DNA of 64,000 nucleotides from Mesorhizobium sp. ZC-5. GTDB lineage: Bacteria > Pseudomonadota > Alphaproteobacteria > Rhizobiales > Rhizobiaceae. Both the position numbers and the translations under genes were made by a program. The notes below the pieces were generated by a model, which saw only the letters and a program-made list of their open reading frames with translations, ran no database searches and was not told where the DNA came from. The stretch covers positions 1 through 64,000 of the forward strand of contig NZ_JAOWPT010000003.1 in the NCBI RefSeq assembly GCF_025753855.1. The letters are read 5' to 3'. The stretch's first letter is position 1; each line of letters begins with the position of its first letter. Positions 55,425 through 64,000 of this stretch are shown one piece after another.

Positions 55425-55662
55425 TTCGATCTCTCCTCTGAGCGGCGTGCCTTGAACTGCTCAGTCTGAGCCACGCAGCCATCCACTCCTCGCGACGATT
55501 TTTAGAAGGCTACCCGGTAGCGAGGCGAGTTCAGGCGTTACAATCTTGTCCGCTCCCAGACACAAACGGTTACCAGGCCCAAATCGTTGCGCCGAGTTGA
55601 GGCTGGCCGGCTCGCGAAAAGCAATGCTATGTCCTCACTTCTTCTTCAGGCGGAAATCATCG

Positions 55663-56010
55663 ATGCGTGTAACCACCGATTTTTGGGTTTCGGCCCTTGT
55701 CCGCCGGGTCTTTTCTGATGGCGGTTTCGCGGCGGTGGCAAAACGCGGCGCCACCGAGGCGGGAGCGGTCTTCATCGTTTCGAGAAACCGGCTGGGGGAG
55801 ATCACGCTTTATGGGCCTGCGTCGCAGACCGCGTATGGCGAGGGTCGCCTCGACGATCGCCGGTTTGCCGAACTGATGACCAGCACAGATGCGGCGGCGA
55901 TCGATCTCAGGCTCGATAAGGAACAGCGTTTCGATTACGACATCTGGATCGTCGAGATCGAAGCCGGCAAGCTCGGGCTGAGCGATCTGATCGGATCTGT
56001 CGAGTCGTGA
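55663..56010 (+). CDS. DUF1491 family protein
   Basis: A 115-residue protein matching the small alphaproteobacterial DUF1491 family: VSALVRRVFSDGGFAAVAKRG, AGAVFIVSRN and DIWIVEIEA blocks. ATG 55663 follows a GGCGGAAA site. Cytosolic, function unknown. Confidence 0.88.
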   Translation: MRVTTDFWVSALVRRVFSDGGFAAVAKRGATEAGAVFIVSRNRLGEITLYGPASQTAYGEGRLDDRRFAELMTSTDAAAIDLRLDKEQRFDYDIWIVEIEAGKLGLSDLIGSVES

Positions 56011-56106
56011 TCCAAGGGTCCTGCGGCCTGTAGCGTGAAATTTCGCAATTTCAGTCACTTTTTCCGCCTCTTGTCCGTGCAATAATCGGCCTTCGAGGAG
56101 AACCGT

Positions 56107-56937
56107 TTGAAGGCGTCCACATACACAAGCCACCGGCGGCGCATCGGGCGCACGGTGAGGCATATCGATCTGCGGCTCGATGACGACATCGATGTGCGGA
56201 TGCTGGCCGACATGGCTTGTTTCTCGCCCTATCATTTCCTGCGTGTCTTCCAGGACCTGACCGAGGAAACGCCGCTTTCGATGGTCCGCCGCTTGCGGCT
56301 CGAACGATCGCGCAAGCGGCTTTTGGCAGGCGGATCGATCCGGGAAGCGGCCGATGAAGCGCAGTTTGAATCGACCCAGGCTTTTTGCCGTGCTTTCCGT
56401 TCGGTCTTCGGCGCGACGCCCAGCAAGGTTGCGAATGGCGAGATCAGGATTAATGCAACGGATATTCCTCCCGCCATTGTGTCGATCCCGTCGCGTCGCA
56501 GCATATCCGTCGATTTTCGCGGCGCGGGGGAAGCTCTCTCCGGCGAATTCGGACACCTGCTTGGGTTGGCGCGGCCGCTGATACAGCGCTTTCCCGTGGC
56601 GGTCGCGAAGGCCAGCCAGGACGATCCTTTTGCGGAGCAGGGTTCGCAATGCAACTGCCGGATGCTGGTGATGATGCCTGAGGAAGGCCTGCGCGAGACG
56701 AAGCTGCCGGTCGCAGCCGTCGATGGCGGCCTCCACGCCGTGTGGCACCGACGCGGCAGCCTTGTGGATACGCATGCCGATTACCAGCGGCTGGTAGCCG
56801 ACCTGTTGCCGGCATGGGGCTATCGAAAATCCGATGCGCCGATCATCCGCGTCTATCACAACGACCCGGCGTTGGTTCCGCGCGCCCAGCAGCGCTGGTC
56901 CATGTTCATTCCCGTGGCGCCAGCCGGAACGCCATGA
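56107..56937 (+). CDS. AraC-family regulator with GyrI-like ligand domain
   Basis: A 276-residue regulator starting at TTG 56107, supported by GAGGAG 8 bases upstream. The N-terminal AraC double helix-turn-helix (residues about 12-110; LADMACFSPYHFLRVF, REAADEAQFESTQAFCRAF) is followed by a GyrI/Rob-like effector-binding domain (about 115-270), as in SoxR- or multidrug-type regulators. It overlaps the following hydrolase gene by ATGA, which is thus its likely target or partner. Confidence 0.92.
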   Translation: MKASTYTSHRRRIGRTVRHIDLRLDDDIDVRMLADMACFSPYHFLRVFQDLTEETPLSMVRRLRLERSRKRLLAGGSIREAADEAQFESTQAFCRAFRSVFGATPSKVANGEIRINATDIPPAIVSIPSRRSISVDFRGAGEALSGEFGHLLGLARPLIQRFPVAVAKASQDDPFAEQGSQCNCRMLVMMPEEGLRETKLPVAAVDGGLHAVWHRRGSLVDTHADYQRLVADLLPAWGYRKSDAPIIRVYHNDPALVPRAQQRWSMFIPVAPAGTP

Positions 56938-57671
56938 GAGTTTCGATCGTCCCGCGCGTGCTGGCCGCCATTCTGTTCTTCGGCTTCGCTGCATCATCGA
57001 ACGCCAAGGAGGCGGTGTCTTTCAAGGCTGCCGACGGCGTCACCGTCTACGGGGATTATTATGCGGGCCGGGACGCCGACGATCCGCTGATCCTGGCGTT
57101 TCACCAAGCGTCTTCCGGCCGTGCCGAATACAACGACATCGCGCCGCTGCTGGTCGACCAGGGATTTGCCGTGCTGGCGATCGACCAGCGCTCGGGCGGC
57201 ACCTACAACGGCCAGGAAAACGAGACGGCGAAAGGGGCTGCCGGGACCTACTGGGTGCATGCCGATGCATTGCCGGACCTCGAGGCGGCGTTGCTGTGGG
57301 CGAGGCAGAAACAGCTCGCGGGCAGGATCCTTGTCTGGGGATCGAGTTATTCGGCGGCGCTGGCAATCGTGCTCGCCGGAGAACATCCGGAGATTTCCGG
57401 CATCCTGTCGTTTTCTCCGGCGGAATATTTCGACGGCAAGCCCTCGGTCAGGGAGGCTGCGGCGAAGGTCCGGGTTCCGGTGTTCATAACGTCGAGCAAC
57501 CGGGAAGCCCCCGCCACCAGGCAGATCTTCGAGGCGACAGCGTCCGCCGACAAGACGCAGTTTGTGCCGGGCGGCGCGGGGTTCCATGGATCGCGGACAT
57601 TGCTGCCGAAGACCAAGGCGACGGAAGAATACTGGAAAGAGATCGACGCCTTCCTCGCGAAATTCAGATAG
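56934..57671 (+). CDS. Secreted alpha/beta-hydrolase
   Basis: A 245-residue hydrolase with a signal peptide (1-23, ending SSNA) and an alpha/beta fold: LILAFHQASSGRAEYND, VLAIDQRSGG, the nucleophile elbow VWGSSYSAAL (variant of GxSxG), and a C-terminal GGAGFHGS histidine. It resembles dienelactone hydrolase-like esterases. ATG 56934 lies in the araC stop codon. It converges with, and overlaps by 8 bases, the DUF2336 gene. Confidence 0.87.
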   Translation: MRVSIVPRVLAAILFFGFAASSNAKEAVSFKAADGVTVYGDYYAGRDADDPLILAFHQASSGRAEYNDIAPLLVDQGFAVLAIDQRSGGTYNGQENETAKGAAGTYWVHADALPDLEAALLWARQKQLAGRILVWGSSYSAALAIVLAGEHPEISGILSFSPAEYFDGKPSVREAAAKVRVPVFITSSNREAPATRQIFEATASADKTQFVPGGAGFHGSRTLLPKTKATEEYWKEIDAFLAKFR

Positions 57672-58647
57672 CGCCGAATGCCGGGCGGCGCGGGGTGTCG
57701 TCGGCCTGCCAGCCCCCGGACGTAGGTGCGGCCTGCGCCGTTTCCTCGCTGGCCCGTAGCCACATGCGTGCCGCCTCGACATTGCAGAGGCGGTAGTGGT
57801 CGAGGAATGTCCGGATTGCCTGGATGCCGTTGACGGCCATCGGAAACAGCGCGGCGATCAGCAGGAAGGCTTGTTCTTCCGATAGTTCAAGCGCGCGCAG
57901 GGCGGGGATCAGACCCGTGTAGTGGGCATCTTCCGTCAGGGATTTGGCGAACTGGAACCTGACTTCGAGCACATCGGCAAGCGCGGTCTGGAAGAAGGCG
58001 CGGTTGCCGGACAGCGCGGTGGAGAGAAGTTTTCCGAAATCCTCTGCGCTCGCCCTCTGAATCACCAGGGGCTCGGTATCCTGCGCGTCGGCGGAGCGCA
58101 TCATCGCGCGCAGCCGCTGCCTTACCCTGTCGACATCGGATTTCGGCTCGGAGGAGGCCGGCGTGTCGTTTGAAGCGATGGGCACGCTTCGGCCGAGGCC
58201 TTCCGGTCCTGACGGGGTGTTTGTCGGCGGGGTCGAAGCGGTCAGCGCTCTTACCAGATCGGAGATCGTCTTGTTGAGGCCCGGACGGCGCGCGATGGCC
58301 CGGGCGTGCGGCAGGCCGTGACGGCCAATCAGGGCGATGAGATCGACGTCGCTGAGTGCCGCCGAACGGATGAGCAGCGGGGCCGCGATATCGACAGTGG
58401 CGTCGCAGAGGCGGCGGACGAGCGCGGGGGGAGGGTAGGTGCATTCCGACAGGGCGGCGGCCACATAGCGCTTGGATTCCACGGAGACCGCATCGAACAG
58501 TGGAAACGCCAGATCCTCCAGCTGCTCGATCTCGCGCCGAGACGGGCGGGTGAGGGAGCAGAACGCGGACACAGCTGCCCGGAAAAGCCTGTCGGCCCGT
58601 TCCGTTTCACCGCTGATGGCGATTTGCCTGAAATCCGAGGATGACAC
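57664..58647 (-). CDS. DUF2336 domain-containing protein
   Basis: A 327-residue all-helical protein of the DUF2336 family (HEAT-like, alphaproteobacterial). Conserved blocks are ALSECTYPPPALVRRLCDATVDIAAPLL and RHGLPHARAIARRPG; a low-complexity Pro/Ser/Thr linker separates two helical halves. Function not established. It begins about 200 bases from the small gene at 58846 in the opposite direction. Confidence 0.9.
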   Translation of the reverse strand: MSSSDFRQIAISGETERADRLFRAAVSAFCSLTRPSRREIEQLEDLAFPLFDAVSVESKRYVAAALSECTYPPPALVRRLCDATVDIAAPLLIRSAALSDVDLIALIGRHGLPHARAIARRPGLNKTISDLVRALTASTPPTNTPSGPEGLGRSVPIASNDTPASSEPKSDVDRVRQRLRAMMRSADAQDTEPLVIQRASAEDFGKLLSTALSGNRAFFQTALADVLEVRFQFAKSLTEDAHYTGLIPALRALELSEEQAFLLIAALFPMAVNGIQAIRTFLDHYRLCNVEAARMWLRASEETAQAAPTSGGWQADDTPRRPAFGAI

Positions 58648-58845
58648 GTGGAGAACGCCTGACGCAACTTTACAAACACCGCATCAAGATCGACGCGACC
58701 AGCCTTGGCTGGAGCACCGGAAACCTCGACACTTGAATAAATTTAGCTGTGATCCGTTAGGAAGGTGTTAACCGTCTGCTGCGCGTAATCATCACGGAGG
58801 CGTTGCGTACTGCTCCGGTCATGCCGAGAGGGAAAGCGCGAAGTC

Positions 58846-59037
58846 ATGGGCAGCATAGTGTCTTTTGTGCCGCGGCCAGCGGCAAAAAACCGCCGCACCG
58901 ACGACCATTCGGTGCCGGCATCCGTCATCATCTTTCCAGGTGTCCGCTACGAACGGTCAACGGATGCAAAATCCGACGGCTCAGCACCTACGGACAAGCG
59001 AACAGACCAGCGAAATCCCGGTCCGCTGCACCACTGA
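58846..59037 (+). CDS. Small basic conserved protein (63 aa)
   Basis: A 63-residue frame MGSIVSFVPRPAAKNRR with a VIIFPGVRYER block and a charged, low-complexity C-terminus. GAGGGAAAG lies about 12 bases upstream. I recall similar short proteins with VIIFPG(I/V)RYER in Rhizobiales, so it is probably real, but the evidence is thin. Confidence 0.55.
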   Translation: MGSIVSFVPRPAAKNRRTDDHSVPASVIIFPGVRYERSTDAKSDGSAPTDKRTDQRNPGPLHH

Positions 59038-59078
59038 GAGATGTTTCTAGCCTCGGCCCGGTGGAACCGGGGATGCCG

Positions 59079-59624
59079 TCAACCGATGCGGCATGTCACG
59101 CTGTCGAGATAACCGCTGATAACCGGTTTCCAGCTCGCATCCGGCACGAAACTCCGGATCACTACGATTCCTTCGCCGATGTCGGCCTCGACGAACACCG
59201 ACGCCTCGAATTCAGCCGGCAGGTTCTTGCGCATCTCGGTCATCTGCAGCGGCGTCGCGATCACGAAATCCAGCGATCCGTTGGCCGATGTGCGGTCGTT
59301 GAAGCTGTAGATGTTCTGGCCGTTGCGGTCGTAGACGGAAGCGGACCAGAACGGGACGCTGCCCTCGGCGGTCAGGTGGGCGATACCTTCGCCGAGATCG
59401 AAGCGGCAGGCGATCGCGTTGAAAAACGGATCGGGCGAGCGCAATACCGAAGGCTGGCCTTCCGCTGGCGCTAAGCGGGTGACCGCGTAGGGCTCCGCAC
59501 TGGCGGCCAGCTTCGACCATGCGTCGCGTTCGGAAAAAGAGGGTAGCATCAGGAGTATCGCGATATGGACGATGCCAGCGCCGACCAGTCCGACAAGTAT
59601 CGCGTAGGCCAACCTCCTAATCAT
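59079..59624 (-). CDS. DUF1254-type single-pass protein
   Basis: A 181-residue protein with one N-terminal membrane segment (LAYAILVGLVGAGIVHIAILLML) and a soluble domain with WSASVYDRNGQNIYSFNDR and TEMRKNLPAEFEASVFVEA blocks of DUF1254/DUF1214-like proteins. Its ATG (59624) overlaps the 3' end of the DUF1214 gene by 8 bases, so the two are translationally coupled and probably form a complex. Function unknown. Confidence 0.85.
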   Translation of the reverse strand: MIRRLAYAILVGLVGAGIVHIAILLMLPSFSERDAWSKLAASAEPYAVTRLAPAEGQPSVLRSPDPFFNAIACRFDLGEGIAHLTAEGSVPFWSASVYDRNGQNIYSFNDRTSANGSLDFVIATPLQMTEMRKNLPAEFEASVFVEADIGEGIVVIRSFVPDASWKPVISGYLDSVTCRIG

Positions 59625-60201
59625 TGCATGCCGCCTTCGCGATCCGCGGCAACGCCACATCGGCAATGCCCGAACTGCTGGCCGCCGGGCTGTCATAGAG
59701 CGTCAGCACGAACGACATCGGCCCGGCGCCCGCCACCGGCAGCCAATTGCCTTGTGTCGGATCCCGGCCGACCGCGATGGATACGGCGTTGTCGGCACGG
59801 CGCAATACTTCACTGGAATGCAGTGCAGGCGGCCTGAGGTGTCCGCCCTGGATTACTGCCCGCGACGGTTCGGCGGCATAGAGCGTCCAGAAGCGCGCCG
59901 GCGGGAATGTGCCATCGATCGTATAGTTGCAATCCCTCCGCAGGACGCCGCCATCGGAATCCTTCTGGGCAATGAATGTCAGCCCCTCCGTCAGTCCGAG
60001 CGACAGCACCCCTTCGCGTGCGATGCGGGCCTTGGAATAGGGATCGGCCTGCGGCGTGCCAAGGTCGGGAAAGGTCGTCCACGGACCGACCGCGACTGCA
60101 CCGATTCCCTCCCGAGCCTGCAGCGCGTACCAGACGCTCGCCGCGCCGCCGCCGATGGCGATGGCAAGGACAAGGAGGGAAAGGAATACGGTTTTGAGCA
60201 T
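59617..60201 (-). CDS. DUF1214 domain-containing protein
   Basis: A 194-residue protein with one N-terminal membrane segment (TVFLSLLVLAIAIGGGAASVWYAL) and a periplasmic DUF1214 domain: DCNYTIDGTFPPARFWTLY, NWLPVAGAGPMSFVLTLYDSP in short blocks. The TAG stop at 59617 lies inside the next gene's start region. DUF1214 and DUF1254 domains are often fused in one secreted protein; here they are two short proteins. Confidence 0.9.
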   Translation of the reverse strand: MLKTVFLSLLVLAIAIGGGAASVWYALQAREGIGAVAVGPWTTFPDLGTPQADPYSKARIAREGVLSLGLTEGLTFIAQKDSDGGVLRRDCNYTIDGTFPPARFWTLYAAEPSRAVIQGGHLRPPALHSSEVLRRADNAVSIAVGRDPTQGNWLPVAGAGPMSFVLTLYDSPAASSSGIADVALPRIAKAACND

Positions 60202-60318
60202 TAGGCGCCGGCTGGTGACATCGAGGATGGCAATAGCCCGCGTCGGGCGACAGAGGCAAGGCGGGAAGCTTATCCTGTACTTCCAGTATGCCCGTTGACC
60301 GATCAAACGCGAGAGGTT

Positions 60319-62475
60319 CTAGAGCGCGGAAAGGGTCTCGGACTTGGGCGGAGTCCGGATCGGCGGCGCCAGTCTGAAATCTTCCGACATTTCTTTCAGA
60401 ACCTTTGAGGTTGCCACCGACAGGACTGCCGGGCGCTCATCCTCCGGCGCGTCGGCGGCATCGACGGGTTTCTTCTTGGCGGCGGCCTCGGCGACGAGCT
60501 TGGGATCGACGAATGGATTTTCGATACCGGGTATGGGTTTCAACTCGACGTTCTGGTGGGCATAGGCCATGAGCCGCTGCCACGTCATCGCCGGCAGTGA
60601 GCCGCCAGTCATGTCGTTGGTCGGGGTGAAGTCATCGTTGCCCATCCAGACGGCGGCCGTGTAGTTGCCGGTGAAGCCGACATACCACGCGTCGCGGTAG
60701 CCCTGGGTGGTGCCGGTCTTGCCGGCGGAGCGGATCAGCGGCAGCGCCGCACGGCGCGCCGTGCCCCATTCCGGCACTTGCACCAACATCGAATTCATCT
60801 CCGACGCGGCCTTTTCCGACAGCACGCGCTTCGGTTTCGGCGCGTCGCGCTCGAAATCGTAGACCAGCTCGCCATTATGCGTGAGCAATTGGTTGATGGC
60901 GTGCCGCGTGCCGGCAAAGCCGCCATTGGCGAAGGTGTTGTAGCCGGTCGCCTGGTCCATCACCGTCATCCCGGAGGTGCCGAGCACGGTGGTCTTGAAC
61001 ACTTCGAGCGGCGATTCCACGCCCATCGCATGCGCCAGCTCGACGATCGGCTTGACCCCCAGATGATCCTTGGCGAGACGCACCGGCACCGTGTTGATCG
61101 ACTTCACCAAGGCAGTGGTGAGGTTCATCTTGCCGTAATAGCCGCGTGAATAGTTTTTCGGCGACCAGGTTCCCCAGGAGATCGGGCCTCCGGAAACCGC
61201 CGAATCCGGCGTGAAATCGTGCTCCATCGCGGTGGCGTAGACATAGGGCTTGAATGACGAGCCGGCCTGCCGCAGCGCCTTGGTCGCGCGGTTGAACTGG
61301 CTGGTGCCGTAATCCCGGCCGCCGACGACGGCACGCACGGCGCCGTTGTTCTCCAGCACCACGATCGCGCCCTCGGCGGCGCGGTAGTCCTTGCCGTACT
61401 GGCGCAGATGGAACTCGAGCGCCTCCTCGGCCGCCTTCTGGATATTCATGTCGATGGTGGTGCGGGCGACTATGGAATGAACGCCCGATTTCTGCGCGAC
61501 GCGCTTGGCCTCCTCGAAGGCCCAGTCGAGGAAATAATCGGGGCTCTTCACGTCACCACGGTCGACGACGCTTGCCGGATGCAGCCGCGCCGAGAGCACC
61601 TGGCCTTCGGTCATGAAGCCGCCCTGCACCATGTTGGTCAGCACTTCGTTGGCGCGGGCGCGGGCAGCGGGCAGGTTGATGTGCGGGGCGTACTTCGCCG
61701 GCGCCTTGAACAGGCCGGCAAGCATCGCAGCTTCCGGCAGCGTCAGATCCTTGACGCCCTTGCCGAAATAGAAATCGGCCGCCGCCGTGATGCCGAAGGT
61801 GCCGCCGCCCATATAGGCGCGGTCGAGATAGAGCTGCAGGATTTCCTTCTTCGGCAAATTCATCTCGAGCCAAAGGGACAAGAAAGCTTCCTTGACCTTG
61901 CGCTCGACGGTGCGTTCGTTGGTGAGAAACAGGTTCTTGGCGAGCTGCTGGGTGATGGTGGAGCCGCCCTGCACAACCGAATTGGCGCGCACGTTTTCCT
62001 GCATGGCGCGGAAAAGGCCGAGGAAATCGATGCCGAAATGCGTGAAGAAGCGCCGGTCCTCGGTGGCGAGCACGGCCTGGATCACGTGGTCGGGCATCTC
62101 GTCGACGGGAACCGAATCGCGCTGGATGATGCCGCGCTGGCCGATCTCGTTGCCGTAGCGGTCCATGAAGGTCACCGCGAAATCGTCCTGGGTCCGCCAG
62201 TCTCCGGCGGTTTCCTCGAAGGCAGGCAGGGCGAGCGCCAGCATGAGCACCGACCCCACGGTGCCCATTGTGAAGCCTTCGCTCAGCACCTCGGCGATTG
62301 CCCGGCGCCAGCCGGTGAAGCGAAAACGCCGGAAGAAGATGGTGAGATTTTCCCAGGCCTGACTGGCCAGGAAACCGGCTTCGTAGAGGGACGAATCGAT
62401 CCAGGCGTCGATAGCCAGCAGCTTGCCGGCCTTCGGCGCTCTCGGTTTTCTGCCACCTGCGGACCGGTTGTCCAT
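60319..62475 (-). CDS. Class A penicillin-binding protein (PBP1A-like)
   Basis: A 718-residue bifunctional peptidoglycan synthase. A cytoplasmic N-terminus and one membrane segment (about 68-86) precede the GT51 glycosyltransferase domain with catalytic E139 in ATEDRRFFTHFGID and GGSTITQQLAKNLFL. The transpeptidase domain has SSFK (S406, K409), SIN (459-461) and KTG (586-588). The C-terminus is a Pro/Ala-rich tail. It polymerises and cross-links the cell wall at the cytoplasmic membrane. Confidence 0.95.
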   Translation of the reverse strand: MDNRSAGGRKPRAPKAGKLLAIDAWIDSSLYEAGFLASQAWENLTIFFRRFRFTGWRRAIAEVLSEGFTMGTVGSVLMLALALPAFEETAGDWRTQDDFAVTFMDRYGNEIGQRGIIQRDSVPVDEMPDHVIQAVLATEDRRFFTHFGIDFLGLFRAMQENVRANSVVQGGSTITQQLAKNLFLTNERTVERKVKEAFLSLWLEMNLPKKEILQLYLDRAYMGGGTFGITAAADFYFGKGVKDLTLPEAAMLAGLFKAPAKYAPHINLPAARARANEVLTNMVQGGFMTEGQVLSARLHPASVVDRGDVKSPDYFLDWAFEEAKRVAQKSGVHSIVARTTIDMNIQKAAEEALEFHLRQYGKDYRAAEGAIVVLENNGAVRAVVGGRDYGTSQFNRATKALRQAGSSFKPYVYATAMEHDFTPDSAVSGGPISWGTWSPKNYSRGYYGKMNLTTALVKSINTVPVRLAKDHLGVKPIVELAHAMGVESPLEVFKTTVLGTSGMTVMDQATGYNTFANGGFAGTRHAINQLLTHNGELVYDFERDAPKPKRVLSEKAASEMNSMLVQVPEWGTARRAALPLIRSAGKTGTTQGYRDAWYVGFTGNYTAAVWMGNDDFTPTNDMTGGSLPAMTWQRLMAYAHQNVELKPIPGIENPFVDPKLVAEAAAKKKPVDAADAPEDERPAVLSVATSKVLKEMSEDFRLAPPIRTPPKSETLSAL

Positions 62476-62881
62476 TCTGTTTCCGGCGACGTCCCTGATG
62501 AAGTTTCCGCTGCCAAACCGGCAATTTCAGGGCGAAAAGTCCCAGCGTCGCCCGCGCGGCTTCCTTTTCCCCGATTTGACGATGGCCAACAAGGAAAATC
62601 ACCCCGGCGCCGCGCCGATATGGAGATTAGGGTAAAGGCTGGTGCGAAGCCGCAACAAGCGGGCAGGCGGTCGCGGTTGGGCTACAGGCCAGCTCTTCAT
62701 CTTCCATCGGCGGATGCCAGGCTTGCGCCGAAAGCGGCCAGCAGGATGCGAGTGATATGATGACCGTGGTGGGGCCGACAGCTGACAGTCCGATCCCGGA
62801 TCTTGCCCAGCAGATAGCTGCCGTTCGGCAACCGACCTCATAGCGGCCAGTTTCTTATTTTCACCGTCAGCGGACGCACAG
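62476..62881. other. Intergenic region upstream of the PBP gene
   Basis: A gap of 406 bases between two minus-strand genes. Short open frames exist but none has a good start, ribosome site or protein-like composition. The stretch 62480-62600 is the probable PBP promoter/leader. Confidence 0.5.
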
Positions 62882-63682
62882 TCAGATATCGAGAACCAGC
62901 GGGCAGTGGTCCGACACTTCTGGTTCGGTGACCACCGTGAAATGCCGAATTGGGACGTGTTGATTCACAAGCATGTAGTCGGCGAACTTGCCTGGCTTGC
63001 GATAGTACGAGCTTCGCGTTCCCTCGAACCCTCTGTTCGTGACCAAGTCCGTCAACCCGATCTTGGCCAGCACGGCGAAAGTTTCGCTTTCAGGCTCGAC
63101 ATTGAAGTCCCCGCACACGATCAGGGGATCGTCCGGCTCCGCGACCTGCTTCACCAAGTCAGTGAGCCTTTCAGCCTGGGCACGTCTTTCGGGGGTGTCC
63201 ATTTTTCCGCCGAGATCGCGCAGCCCATGCATGTGTCCAATGCATATCGACCGTCCCCGTGCGTAGTTATAGACGCGGATCGCATGGGCGCACCGCGACC
63301 TTGGGTGATCGCCGTACCCGTGAGGAGAAAATGACTTATGCACGAACCCTTGTGCTTGCGCCGAGATCGGCAGGGAGCGGTGAACGAACGTAGCCAGCCC
63401 CCACTGCGAAGGGACCGCCTCGTCATCATCCCAGAGCACGCCTTGGGCGGCCGGGCAGAATAGAGCAGTATGACAGGGCAGAGCAGTTGCGACGTCTTGG
63501 AAGAAATTCGCGCGTTGAGGGAGAATGTGGTCGCCGTCCCGATAGGTCAGCCAATCTTTCGCGGTCTCCGGGCTATGAACCACCTCCTGTAAGCAAAGGA
63601 CGTCGGGCTGGTCGGATTGGAGATACGATATCAACGCCTCATGTAGCTTGCCTCCCCAGCCGTTTAGACTCATGATTCTCAT
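62882..63682 (-). CDS. Endonuclease/exonuclease/phosphatase (EEP) family protein
   Basis: A 266-residue EEP-fold hydrolase. Visible motifs are SLNGWGG at the N-terminus, LCLQEVV (metal-binding glutamate), GHMHGLRD, CGDFNVEPES and the C-terminal SDHCPLVLDI with the catalytic Asp-His. Members cleave DNA, phosphoinositides or sphingomyelin; the substrate here is unknown and no signal peptide is seen. Confidence 0.92.
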   Translation of the reverse strand: MRIMSLNGWGGKLHEALISYLQSDQPDVLCLQEVVHSPETAKDWLTYRDGDHILPQRANFFQDVATALPCHTALFCPAAQGVLWDDDEAVPSQWGLATFVHRSLPISAQAQGFVHKSFSPHGYGDHPRSRCAHAIRVYNYARGRSICIGHMHGLRDLGGKMDTPERRAQAERLTDLVKQVAEPDDPLIVCGDFNVEPESETFAVLAKIGLTDLVTNRGFEGTRSSYYRKPGKFADYMLVNQHVPIRHFTVVTEPEVSDHCPLVLDI

Positions 63683-63971
63683 TTCAACGTATTCCCAGCA
63701 TAGACATGCCTAAAGGCACCCTGTGTCTAAGGACACGATCGCGACATTGAGCCCTATAGTCGAACGTCAGCTTACGCAAACTAGCTAGAAAAGCAGCCAT
63801 GCGCTTTCCACGCAGACGAAGCTGTTCATAGTACTACTGCACGGGGCAGCAAGGAGATCGGCAGCTTTCGGGTATCCAAGTGGTAAAAGCAGCCATCATT
63901 TCATGACCTCTTGCGGACCTTCGTCCGCGCTATCAGATTACGGTCCCCAACAGATCCAAGGAGCCGAAACC

Positions 63972-64000
63972 ATGTTGAAAAACCCAGGCGTAGGACCGGC
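63972..64000 (+). CDS. Start of a gene running off the right edge
   Basis: ATG 63972 with AAGGAG 7 bases upstream opens a frame reading MLKNPGVGP to the window end. Too little is visible for a confident assignment; rhizobial 2-isopropylmalate synthases begin similarly (MxKNP), which is only a suggestion. The 289 bases upstream show no other gene and would hold its promoter. Confidence 0.5.

Noticed and set aside
1-64000. CRISPR array, prophage or complete insertion sequence
   Set aside because: No regularly spaced direct repeats, phage structural genes or intact transposase were seen; the only mobile remnant is the IS481 fragment.

Overview
The window is G+C-rich, densely coded chromosomal DNA. 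The gene content points to a Rhizobiales alphaproteobacterium, most likely Mesorhizobium or a close Phyllobacteriaceae relative. Supporting markers are a betI-betC-betA-betB choline-O-sulfate operon, a MucR/Ros regulator, a Rhizobium etli-type L-asparaginase, DUF1491, DUF2336, DUF5330 and DUF6456 proteins, tandem DUF899 proteins and rhizobial intergenic palindromes. The genus is inferred from content and was not computed.

Layout. 1-3 kb is an accessory edge: the 5' end of a large beta-strand-repeat adhesin, a sensor cut off by an IS481-family remnant, and tRNA-Pro(CGG). 3.2-7.1 kb encodes a GDP-mannose route: a phosphohexomutase plus a guanylyltransferase fused to an AGE-fold isomerase. 7.1-11.5 kb has a haloacid dehalogenase, a RidA protein and two DUF899 proteins around a palindromic operator and a repeat. 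11.5-16.9 kb is the bet operon with its BetI operator. 18.5-24.9 kb holds a thiolase-SDR pair, DUF3750, asparaginase, a Tat-exported beta-helix protein and a GreA/GreB-like factor. 24.9-30.3 kb holds a CHASE2 cyclase-FecR operon, a gre gene remnant, an AbrB-Doc toxin-antitoxin pair and a membrane WD40 protein. 30.3-35.6 kb has methylmalonyl-CoA mutase and a HerA-like ATPase. 35.7-45.2 kb has an L,D-transpeptidase, a second dehalogenase, a class IV aminotransferase, superoxide dismutase, two c-type cytochromes, an MFS transporter, a SET protein, an SMR transporter, two glutathione transferases and a LysR regulator. 45.2-51.7 kb has oligopeptidase B, MucR, a stand-alone DnaA domain IV protein with DUF6456, SufE and DUF5330. 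52-64 kb has a histidine kinase overlapping a peptidoglycan-binding protein, several small conserved proteins, a DUF1214/DUF1254 pair, a class A penicillin-binding protein and an EEP-family phosphatase.

The most interesting locus is 47.9-50.5 kb. mucR has four GANTC (CcrM) sites upstream. Next to it, a gene for only the DNA-binding domain of DnaA, followed by DUF6456, has an upstream GTTC-N7-GTTC element that matches the alphaproteobacterial LexA box, and a hairpin that covers its ribosome binding site. This suggests an uncharacterised, damage-responsive DNA-binding module. All functional calls are by eye from sequence and motif recognition; no database search was run.
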